NCBI GenBank assembly: GCA_964372415.1
Contig: CAYJQH010000006.1
Location: forward strand, 1 to 45,547
Direction: 5' to 3'
From: JAGORL01 sp964372415
GTDB taxonomy: Bacteria > Patescibacteriota > Patescibacteriia > UBA9934
Length of the DNA: 45,547 nt
Below are positions 16,430 to 23,860 of this stretch, in pieces. The position numbers and the translations under genes are program-made. The stretch's first letter is position 1, and the number at the start of each line of letters is the position of its first letter. The notes beneath the pieces were generated by a model that searched no databases, was not told the origin of the DNA, and saw only the letters and a list, made by a program, of their open reading frames with translations.

Positions 16430-16458
16430 TTGACCTTAAAGGCCAAACGGCGTAAACT
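16430..16458 (+). promoter_or_regulatory. Promoter of the complex I/hydrogenase-like operon
   Basis: TTGACC (16430-16435), a 17-bp spacer and TAAACT (16453-16458) lie upstream of the ATG at 16492, with the expected start near 16465. A weak AAGGA lies at 16474-16478, rather far from the ATG. Confidence 0.6.
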
Positions 16459-16491
16459 TTCGCGGTTAAAAATAAGGATGCTAAAAGCCTT

Positions 16492-17028
16492 ATGGCCTTA
16501 CTTCGATTGTTGAAATTGCTGTTTTTCGGAGAGAGAGTTACCGAACCCGCTCAAAGTTTTGTGACTACAAGAGATGAGGAGTTTGAACAGGTAGGGGAGG
16601 AGATAAAAACCATTGTCAAAAATTTATACGCTGGGCGATCACTTAGGATTAGAGCCGTTGACGGTGGCTCAACGAACGCAGAAGAAATAGAGCTTACCGC
16701 TTTAAACAATGCTTATTACGACATTGATCGATTTGGTTTGTCGTTTGTCGCCTCACCGCGCCATGCATATATTCTTTTTGTTACTGGACCCATTACCCGC
16801 AACTTGGAACGTGCTGTTCGCACCACTTATGAAGCGGCTCCGCAACCGTGTTTAGTCGTGGCTATTGGCGACGGTGCCTGCACGGGTGGTATCTGGAAAG
16901 ATTCTTATGCGGTGGTCGGGCCCGTGGAATCTGTCATTCCCGTGCATGTTCGGATACCCGGTGATCCGCCGACCCCGACAAATATTCTGCGTGGTCTGCT
17001 TGAGGCATTAAAGCAAACTCGCGTCTAG
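16492..17028 (+). CDS. NuoB/HycG-like small subunit lacking all four cluster cysteines
   Basis: A 178-aa protein that aligns clearly with the small subunit of group 4 [NiFe] hydrogenases and NuoB: ALNNAYYDIDRFGLSFVASPRHA, the VTGPITRN block and the final IPGDPPTPTNIL block. The cysteines that should hold the proximal [4Fe-4S] cluster are all replaced. GSCNGCE becomes GSTNAEE (T61, E64), GDCA becomes GDGA (G128), and PGCPP becomes PGDPP (D158). C130 and C120 are not at ligand positions. The fold is therefore kept while the redox cluster is lost. It is the first gene of a six-gene operon, five bases before the NuoL-like gene. Confidence 0.85.
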   Translation: MALLRLLKLLFFGERVTEPAQSFVTTRDEEFEQVGEEIKTIVKNLYAGRSLRIRAVDGGSTNAEEIELTALNNAYYDIDRFGLSFVASPRHAYILFVTGPITRNLERAVRTTYEAAPQPCLVVAIGDGACTGGIWKDSYAVVGPVESVIPVHVRIPGDPPTPTNILRGLLEALKQTRV

Positions 17029-17032
17029 CCCT

Positions 17033-19060
17033 ATGTCAGCTGAACTTATACCAGTACTCTTTGCACTTTCACTCTTGACGCCACTTCTTGCGGCCGCTAT
17101 TGCTTATCTTCCGTTCGCTCAGGCGCATCGCGTAAGCAACACTATTTTGGGCCTAGGCGCCAGCTTTGGCACTCTCGTTGGTTTACAAATAGCAACCGGA
17201 GGCACCGGCGTTACGCCAGTAATCTTACCGCAAGATTTAGCCAGTCAATTGCCTGAAAATGTCGTAAACGTACTTGCCTCGTTATTTTTTAACATGAGCT
17301 TTACACTTGACCGCTTTGCCGCAATTTTTTACGGTTTAGTTAATGGCGTGGCGGCTTTAACCGCACTTTACGCCATTTTTTACTTGCCGCACTACCAAAC
17401 CGTGTACCACGTAAAAATCGTGAACGCTCTCACCGGACTCTTTGTTCTTGGCATGCTCGGGGTAATCGTGGCTACAAACATCATTGGTTTCATGTTCTTT
17501 TGGGAGATCATGTCTTTGAGTTCTTTTTTCCTCGTCATGGCTGAGCGAACTGCCACCTCGAGACAGGCCGCCATGCTTTATTTGATCATGACGCATGTGG
17601 GAGCATTGGCTTTGACCGCTGGATTCTTTCTCCTCTCTGCTGGTGCGCTACTTAGTCCGTTCTCGCTTATTACGCTTGCAGCGGCTGAACTTTCGCCAAA
17701 TGTTTTATCTGGTGCTTTGGCTCTTCTAACTTTTGGTTTTATTGCTAAGGCTGGTTTGGTCCCGTTTCATGTCTGGCTCCCCGAGGCTCATTCTATGGCG
17801 CCAAGCCATGTTTCGGCCCTCATGTCAGGAGTGATGCTTAAAGTTGCGCTGTATGGTTTCTTGCGCGTCACCTTATTTATGGTGCCGGGAATCCCTGGCT
17901 GGCTACCGGTAGTTATTTTGACCCTCGGTTTACTGTCAGCTGTTTTGGGTGTGCTTTACGCCGTCGTGGAGCGTGATATTAAACGTCTTTTGGCCTACTC
18001 ATCAATTGAAAACATGGGTTTAATTTTTTCTTTTTTGGCCGTTGCTTTGTTTGCCGCCCAAGAAGGAAACACAGTTTTCATGGAGGCCTGTCTTTTTGCG
18101 GCCATGTTTTTAGCCATCGCTCACGCCTTTGTAAAATCTGGACTCTTTATGATGGCGGGGACAATTATTACATCACTACACACTCGTAGTCTTGAGGACA
18201 TGGGCGGCTTGGCTCGCCGTATGCCGCAGTTTTCGCTCGTGGCTTGTGCTTTGGCTCTCGCCGCCGCCGCGCTCCCGCCATTTGGACCGTTTGTGGCTGA
18301 GTGGACATTTTTACAAGCGCTCCTCGGCTCCCTCACTGGCTCGTCAATTGCTTTAACTGTGGCCTTGGTTTTTACCTTAGCCATTATTGGACTCGTTGCG
18401 GGTTTGGCGCTCTTTGCCATGGTCAAACTTTACGCCATTGCCTTTTTGGCATGGCCACGCACACCCCAGGCTAGGGAAGCTATAGAACCAGAAATCGGTC
18501 TAATGCTGCCTAGTTTTTTGGCGGCAGCCGTGGCGCTTCTTTTGGGGCTCTTGGCGCCCCGAGTTTTGTTTGAGCTTGGCGCGCAGTCACTTGTGGCTTC
18601 ACCCCAAGTCATCACCGTTCAAGGGGGGTCGCTCATACCACTTTCTTTGACCCTGGTTTTTATAGCCATCATGGCGGTCATCACGCTCATCCGTTATCTC
18701 GTTACTGATTCGTCTAAAAAACGTGAGTACCCAACCTGGGATTGCGGCCAACCACTGACCCCTCGCATGGAGTACACGGCCACTGCTTTTTCTGGCCCCA
18801 TTCGCTTTTTCTTCCGTTTTATTTTGCGGACCCGTAAGGAGCTTATTTCAACACCTGTCGTCGCAACTAATCCCTGGATCGCAACCAAACGTTTTAATCT
18901 GACTATTAATTCCATTTGGTACGACCTGTTGTACGTGCCTGTTGGGCAGGGCCTTATGTTGCTCTCAGGTCTGACGCGACGCATTCAAAGCGGACGCATT
19001 CAGCTTTATGTCGGACTCATTATGGCCGCCCTACTTGTGACTTTGGTTTTTGCCGTATGA
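17033..19060 (+). CDS. NuoL/HyfB-like proton-translocating antiporter subunit
   Basis: A 675-aa polytopic membrane protein of the Mrp antiporter/complex I family. The ion-path residues are kept: E158 in FFWEIMSLSSFF, K239 in AKAGLVPFHVWLPEAH, the DIKRLLAYSSIENMG broken-helix region near 311-325, and K368 in AHAFVKSGLFMMAG. The C-terminal part has the HyfB/HycC-type block YPTWDCGQPLTPRMEYTATAFSGP followed by an amphipathic region and a last membrane helix. It is more like HyfB/HycC than true NuoL. Its stop overlaps the next gene in ATGA. Confidence 0.93.
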   Translation: MSAELIPVLFALSLLTPLLAAAIAYLPFAQAHRVSNTILGLGASFGTLVGLQIATGGTGVTPVILPQDLASQLPENVVNVLASLFFNMSFTLDRFAAIFYGLVNGVAALTALYAIFYLPHYQTVYHVKIVNALTGLFVLGMLGVIVATNIIGFMFFWEIMSLSSFFLVMAERTATSRQAAMLYLIMTHVGALALTAGFFLLSAGALLSPFSLITLAAAELSPNVLSGALALLTFGFIAKAGLVPFHVWLPEAHSMAPSHVSALMSGVMLKVALYGFLRVTLFMVPGIPGWLPVVILTLGLLSAVLGVLYAVVERDIKRLLAYSSIENMGLIFSFLAVALFAAQEGNTVFMEACLFAAMFLAIAHAFVKSGLFMMAGTIITSLHTRSLEDMGGLARRMPQFSLVACALALAAAALPPFGPFVAEWTFLQALLGSLTGSSIALTVALVFTLAIIGLVAGLALFAMVKLYAIAFLAWPRTPQAREAIEPEIGLMLPSFLAAAVALLLGLLAPRVLFELGAQSLVASPQVITVQGGSLIPLSLTLVFIAIMAVITLIRYLVTDSSKKREYPTWDCGQPLTPRMEYTATAFSGPIRFFFRFILRTRKELISTPVVATNPWIATKRFNLTINSIWYDLLYVPVGQGLMLLSGLTRRIQSGRIQLYVGLIMAALLVTLVFAV

Positions 19061-20028
19061 ACCCACTACTAATCGCACTCATTCAGCTTTTACTCGTGCT
19101 TGGTTTGGCGCCTCTTGCCATTGGCTTAACCCGTTTTTTTAAAGCTCGGCTTCAGGGTAGGCAAGGAGCGGCACCATGGCTTCCATACATTTCCTTCGCC
19201 ACCATGCTAAAAAAGGAAAATGTAGTTTTAAGTCAGGCCTCGTGGATGTTTACAGTGACGCCTTATATGGTTCTTGGATCAGCAATCTTTTTGGCCCTAG
19301 TTTTACCGCTAGTAAGCCTTGGTCAGTTCACCTCTGAACTAGGTAACCTTTTTGTGGTGGCCTCGGTGCTAGTTTTGGGAGCAGCGTTTCTTGTTATGGG
19401 AGGCCTCGAGAGTGCGAGCGCTTTTGGCGGTATGGGCGCGAGCCGCGAAATGACCATTACCGCACTTCTTGAGCCAACAATTATTTTAACCCTCGCCACT
19501 CTATTCGTGATTACGGGTAGCTCTAACGTAGGCGAAATGATGGGCTTCTTTGCTGTAAATAACCCCTGGTTTCCTTTTGTGGCCGTGCCCACACTCCTCT
19601 TGCCGCTTGGTGCGCTCTTCCTTATTGCCTTAGCTGAAAACGCTCGATACCCGGTTGATAATCCAGCCACTCATTTGGAGCTCACCATGGTTCACGAAGC
19701 TATGGTTTTGAATTACTCGGGGCCGTATCTAGCTATGCTCGAGTACGCTTCAGCTCTCAAATTAACCATCTTCGGTCTCCTCATTGCTAATTTCATTTTT
19801 CCGTTTCCACTCCTTAACGTGGCCCTTAATTTTGGCGGAGCGATGATTGATATCTTGGCAGTGTCGCTCGTGACTTTGCTTAAACTTGCGCTAATCATGT
19901 TGCTCGTGGCGCTTTTTGAGTCAACCATTGTTAAGATGCGTTTTTACCGAGTGCAAGAGTATCTTACGGCCTCCTTCTTTATTGCTTTGGCCGGTTTGTC
20001 ACTGGCTATTATTTCGCACATCGTATGA
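19057..20028 (+). CDS. NuoH/HyfC-like membrane subunit
   Basis: A 323-aa membrane protein corresponding to NuoH, the subunit that links the peripheral arm to the membrane arm. Family blocks are present: GRQGAAPWLPYISFATMLKKE after the first helix, ASAFGGMGASREM, and AENARYPVDNPATHLELTMVHEAMVLNYSG, which carries the acidic residues facing the quinone/proton entry chamber. The start is the ATG at 19057, in an ATGA overlap with the previous gene. A longer frame from 18916 lies inside that gene. The acidic residues are intact although the catalytic subunits lack their metal ligands. Confidence 0.93.
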   Translation: MNPLLIALIQLLLVLGLAPLAIGLTRFFKARLQGRQGAAPWLPYISFATMLKKENVVLSQASWMFTVTPYMVLGSAIFLALVLPLVSLGQFTSELGNLFVVASVLVLGAAFLVMGGLESASAFGGMGASREMTITALLEPTIILTLATLFVITGSSNVGEMMGFFAVNNPWFPFVAVPTLLLPLGALFLIALAENARYPVDNPATHLELTMVHEAMVLNYSGPYLAMLEYASALKLTIFGLLIANFIFPFPLLNVALNFGGAMIDILAVSLVTLLKLALIMLLVALFESTIVKMRFYRVQEYLTASFFIALAGLSLAIISHIV

Positions 20029-20684
20029 TTACTCCAAACGTCGTCATCGTGGCCGCTTGTGTGGCCATCACGGCTCTTGCCTTTCTTATGAGTGGCAAGT
20101 TTCGCTTAGGTCAAATTGTTCGTTATTTTTCATTTCAATCAGCCTTCCTGGCTCTGTTATTCGCGGCTCTGGCCATGACCGGGGACCCGCATCTATACGT
20201 GAGCGTGGTCGGTGTTTTGGTACTCAAAGTGGTAGCAATTCCTTTGATAATTCTGTGGACAGCCTCTCACTCAGGAGCAAGTGGTCGCTTGATTTCGCTA
20301 GTACGCCCCGCGCCGTCTTACTTTATGGCAGGTTTCATGCTGCTCCTTGCGGTTTTGGCCGGTCGAGCCTTGGGGCCACAGGTGGCTAACCTTGATTCCA
20401 CCCTCGTCATAGTTATGGTGAGCGCTCTTGCGGTTATGCTTCTTGGGGTGGCGTTTCTTATGATGCGTCGCGACTTGTACTCGCAAATTATTGGTTTCCT
20501 AACGCTCGAAAACGGCATCTCGATGCTTGGTGCAGCCATTTTGGGGGCCATACCATTTCTTATTGAGGCCGGTATCTTTTTTGTCATTACAATTGGCGCT
20601 GTGCTTATGAGTCTGCTGTCGCGTCGCTTAAAGGAGTTGTACGCGGTTGAAGACACCTTTGAGCTTATTGAACTTGTTGAATAA
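20025..20684 (+). CDS. HyfE-like (NuoK-related) membrane subunit
   Basis: A 219-aa protein with about six or seven hydrophobic helices. The region at about 155-200 (DLYSQIIGFLTLENGISMLGAAIL) matches the NuoK/HyfE motif in which a membrane glutamate (in LTLENG) lies on the ion path. Its length and topology fit HyfE, which is NuoK with additional N-terminal helices. It overlaps its upstream neighbour by ATGA. The next gene starts four bases after its stop. Confidence 0.88.
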   Translation: MITPNVVIVAACVAITALAFLMSGKFRLGQIVRYFSFQSAFLALLFAALAMTGDPHLYVSVVGVLVLKVVAIPLIILWTASHSGASGRLISLVRPAPSYFMAGFMLLLAVLAGRALGPQVANLDSTLVIVMVSALAVMLLGVAFLMMRRDLYSQIIGFLTLENGISMLGAAILGAIPFLIEAGIFFVITIGAVLMSLLSRRLKELYAVEDTFELIELVE

Positions 20685-20688
20685 ATGT

Positions 20689-22164
20689 ATGGTTTCCCCG
20701 ATTCTCTTACTCTCAGTCCTGGTCTTAGGGGCGGTCGCCGCCTACGCGCCGCTACCTGAAAGGCGGATACGCGAACTCGGCATCGTTTTCATGTCGGCTG
20801 CAAGCCTAATTGCCGCCCTCATAGCTATTCCAGGATTTGCTTCTACGCGGTTCTTTGGTCCAAGTGAAACTTGGTACATTGATGGTTTAGCGGCGCTCGT
20901 CGTTTTAATGATTGCTGTTGTGTCTTTAACAGCAACTTTCGTGAGTCACCGTTATTTATCTTACGAACACCAGGCGGGGATAGTCTCGTTACAAGACATT
21001 CGTTTGTATTATTTTTGTTTACCTATTTTTGTGGGCGCCATGTACGCTGCAGTCATGGCCAATAACGCCGGCATTATGTGGATTGCCCTTGAGTCAACCA
21101 CTCTTGCCACCACGCTACTCGTATCTTTTTATCGCAAACGTTCGGCGATCGAAGCGGCTTGGAAATATGTAATTTTGTGTTCACTCGGCATATCATTAGG
21201 TCTCGTGGGTGTGATTTTGACCGCGGCTGCGGTCAGCGTGGAAGGGAGTGAAGTGTCGTTTGTCCTGTCAAATTTGAGGAGCGCCGCCGAAACCGGTATA
21301 GCGCAAACCACTCTCCTTAAATTTGCTTTCGTATTTTTACTCATCGGTATCGGTACCAAGATTGGCTTTGTGCCCATGCACACTTGGTTACCTGATGCAC
21401 ACAGTAAAACCCCATCGCCTATTTCGGCGCTCCTCTCGGGCGTGTTATTGAACGTAGCCTTTGTCTCATTATTACGCTTTAAGTTTATTACTGATGCCGC
21501 GCTTGCCGATAATGGTGCCTGGACGGGGATGTTACTTATGATTTTTGGGCTACTTTCCATTTTTGTGCCCGGCCTTATCATGCTTAGATCGAATAACTAC
21601 AAACGACTCCTAGCTTATTCCTCAATTGAACACATGGGCCTATTGGCTTTTGCCTCAGGACTTGGCCCAGCCGGATTGATTCCAGCGTTCATGCATATGC
21701 CGGCTCACGCCCTTGCAAAAAGCAGCATGTTCTACGGGGCTGGTGAAATTTTAGCTAAGTACAAAACCACAGAATCAAACAATATTCATGATATCGGTGC
21801 TCGTTATCCAACCCTCGCCTGTTTATTTATTTTAAGCCTCCTTGGTTTATTGGCCATACCGCCATCTGGCTTGTTTGCAAGTGAGTTAATTATGATCGGT
21901 TACGGTCTTCAGGAGTTCACCTGGCCAACACTCCTCATGCTACTTGGTTTGGTCATTGTCATGGCGGCCATGATGCGTCACGTCATAAACATGCTTTGGG
22001 GAGAAACCTCTGCACCGAGTGAAAAAGAACCTTTTAACATTACCTATCTAATGATTGCTATTCACCTCGTGCTGCTTGCTGCACTTGGTGTCTGGTCCCT
22101 TACGCCACCGGGTCTTGAATTTGTTGTCGGACTAGTTTCTTCAACCAATCCTGCTTCTTTATGA
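20689..22164 (+). CDS. NuoN/HyfF-like proton-translocating antiporter subunit
   Basis: A 491-aa membrane protein, the second antiporter-type subunit of the operon. Conserved ion-path residues are visible: E135 in MWIALESTTLATT, K224 in GTKIGFVPMHTWLPDAH, the YKRLLAYSSIEHMG block and K344 in HALAKSSMFYGAGE. It resembles HyfF. The ATG at 20689 gives a hydrophobic N-terminal helix directly. The longer frame from 20647 begins inside the previous gene. It ends in an ATGA overlap with the large subunit gene. Confidence 0.92.
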   Translation: MVSPILLLSVLVLGAVAAYAPLPERRIRELGIVFMSAASLIAALIAIPGFASTRFFGPSETWYIDGLAALVVLMIAVVSLTATFVSHRYLSYEHQAGIVSLQDIRLYYFCLPIFVGAMYAAVMANNAGIMWIALESTTLATTLLVSFYRKRSAIEAAWKYVILCSLGISLGLVGVILTAAAVSVEGSEVSFVLSNLRSAAETGIAQTTLLKFAFVFLLIGIGTKIGFVPMHTWLPDAHSKTPSPISALLSGVLLNVAFVSLLRFKFITDAALADNGAWTGMLLMIFGLLSIFVPGLIMLRSNNYKRLLAYSSIEHMGLLAFASGLGPAGLIPAFMHMPAHALAKSSMFYGAGEILAKYKTTESNNIHDIGARYPTLACLFILSLLGLLAIPPSGLFASELIMIGYGLQEFTWPTLLMLLGLVIVMAAMMRHVINMLWGETSAPSEKEPFNITYLMIAIHLVLLAALGVWSLTPPGLEFVVGLVSSTNPASL

Positions 22165-23771
22165 GTACCCATGATATTTTAACCAACGTACTTGGCTTAA
22201 CCGTGAAGGAGGAGCGGGGAGTTCTTCGTACAATCGTGCCACGAGAACGTTTAGCTGAGGTAGTTGACGAACTCGTAAATTGCCGCGGTTTAACCGCCAA
22301 AGTCGAGACTATTGAGTCTCCGGATAATCTTAATGGCTCTGGATTAGCCCTGGCCTTGATGTTTGCGACCGACGAGCGGGCAGAGAGCGGCACTTTTAAG
22401 GTTCACGCACTTTTACATGATGACGCTCAGCATGCTTGGCTTATGGTTTCCACAGAGTTGCCTGAACTGGATCCTACTTATCCGGCGGTCACCAAGCTCG
22501 TTATGGCAGCTCACTGGTATGAGCGTTACCTCCACGACATGTTCGGTATAACGCCAGTTGGACACCCTGATCTTCGGCGTCTCGTCCATCATGAGAACGT
22601 TCCCGAAAATCATTTTCCGCTCAGAAAAGATTTTGCTTGGAACGCCAAGATGGAACAAGCTCAGGTGCCGTATCCCATGCAGGCGGTAGAGGGGGAGGGG
22701 GTGTTCGAAATTCCTGTAGGACCGATTCATGCCGGGATTATTGAACCCGGTCACTTCCGGTTTAATGTGGCAGGCGAGCGGATTATTACGCTTGAGGGTA
22801 AATTATTTTTTACCCATAAGGGTGTCGAGAAACTTTTGGAAGGCAAGACTATAAGTGACGCCCTGCCGTTTGTTGAAAGAATCTCTGGTGATGCAGCGGT
22901 GTCTCACGCTTTGGCTTTTGTTCAGGCAGTTGAGGCTGTGGCGGAGGTTGAGATTTCAGACCGAGCCAAGGGACTCCGTACATTGTTTAACGAGCTCGAG
23001 CGAGCTACCATGCATCTCCATGATTTGGCCAATATTATTGGCATGGGAACCGGTTACACGGTGGCTGCAGCTCAAGGCTTCCGCCTTAAGGAAAGGCTTA
23101 TGCGTCTATCAGATAAACTTGTCGGCAATCGTTTTTGGCGAGGTTTGGTGGTGCCTGGGGGAGTAGCAAAAGACTTAACCGCCAATGAACTTAAACATAC
23201 TCAAGAGGTTGCTTGTGCAGTGATTGATGAAATGGTCAAGCTTGTACGCACATTTTTACGTTCTGATGGTTTGCGCGATCGTTTAGAGACAACCGGTATT
23301 TTAACGAGCGAGGCTGCTCGGGCTTACGGCGCGGTTGGCGTACCAGCTCGGGCTTCGGGAATTGATCGGGATATGCGTCGTGATCACCCCTACGCCGCTT
23401 ACGTCAGATTTGCACCGATGGTTATAAAAAAGAGCACAGGCGATGTTTTCGCTCGCGTCATGGCACGGCTTGATGAGCTTCAGGAAACGCGTCGCTTGAT
23501 TTGCGAGATTTGTAAAACGCCAGGCGAGGGTCGGGCTATGGTGCCCTGCTCGCCTCAAACTGGGCTTGGCATTGGCGTCAGCGAAGGCTCCCGCGGCGAA
23601 ACATTGCATGTTGTCATAATGAAGGGTGGAGTCATTGCTCGTCAGGTAGCGCGTGATCCTTCGTTTTGCAACTGGCCATTGTTTGCTGAAATCGGACCAG
23701 GCAATATCGTGCCAGATTTTCCCCTGTGCAATAAGTCACTAAACTTAAGTTATTCTGGAACCGATCTCTAG
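22161..23771 (+). CDS. NuoC-NuoD/HyfG-like large subunit lacking the Ni-Fe cysteines
   Basis: A 536-aa fusion. Residues 1-170 are NuoC-like (AAHWYERYLHDMFGI, GHPDLRRL, NHFPLRKDF). Residues 185-536 are the hydrogenase large subunit/NuoD fold (VGPIHAGIIEPGHFRFNV, then ERISGDAAVSHALAFVQAVE). The first metal motif R-x-C-G-x-C is R240-I-S-G-D-A, with S242 and A245 where the cysteines belong. The last motif D-P-C-Y-S-C is N528-L-S-Y-S-G, with S530 and G533. No Ni-Fe site can form. C-terminal PSFCNWP and DFPLCNKSL blocks are kept, so it is not a random pseudogene. It may be related to the Ehr group of hydrogenase-related complexes, which also lack Ni-Fe ligands. Confidence 0.88.
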   Translation: MSTHDILTNVLGLTVKEERGVLRTIVPRERLAEVVDELVNCRGLTAKVETIESPDNLNGSGLALALMFATDERAESGTFKVHALLHDDAQHAWLMVSTELPELDPTYPAVTKLVMAAHWYERYLHDMFGITPVGHPDLRRLVHHENVPENHFPLRKDFAWNAKMEQAQVPYPMQAVEGEGVFEIPVGPIHAGIIEPGHFRFNVAGERIITLEGKLFFTHKGVEKLLEGKTISDALPFVERISGDAAVSHALAFVQAVEAVAEVEISDRAKGLRTLFNELERATMHLHDLANIIGMGTGYTVAAAQGFRLKERLMRLSDKLVGNRFWRGLVVPGGVAKDLTANELKHTQEVACAVIDEMVKLVRTFLRSDGLRDRLETTGILTSEAARAYGAVGVPARASGIDRDMRRDHPYAAYVRFAPMVIKKSTGDVFARVMARLDELQETRRLICEICKTPGEGRAMVPCSPQTGLGIGVSEGSRGETLHVVIMKGGVIARQVARDPSFCNWPLFAEIGPGNIVPDFPLCNKSLNLSYSGTDL

Positions 23772-23860
23772 GCTGTCTTTTAGCTCTTAAATATCCTAAA
23801 AACTAATAGCTAAAGCAACAGCTTCATAATATTGATAAATTTTGCTAAGATAGTTCTTAT

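Noticed and set aside
22161..23771. Functional [NiFe] hydrogenase large subunit
   Set aside because: Both CxxC motifs are replaced (S242/A245 and S530/G533), and the small subunit lacks its cluster ligands, so a hydrogenase call would be wrong.
23832..23860. TTGATA followed by TCTTAT as a promoter for the FecR gene
   Set aside because: The -10 matches only three of six positions, so I did not list it, although the spacing is 17 bp.
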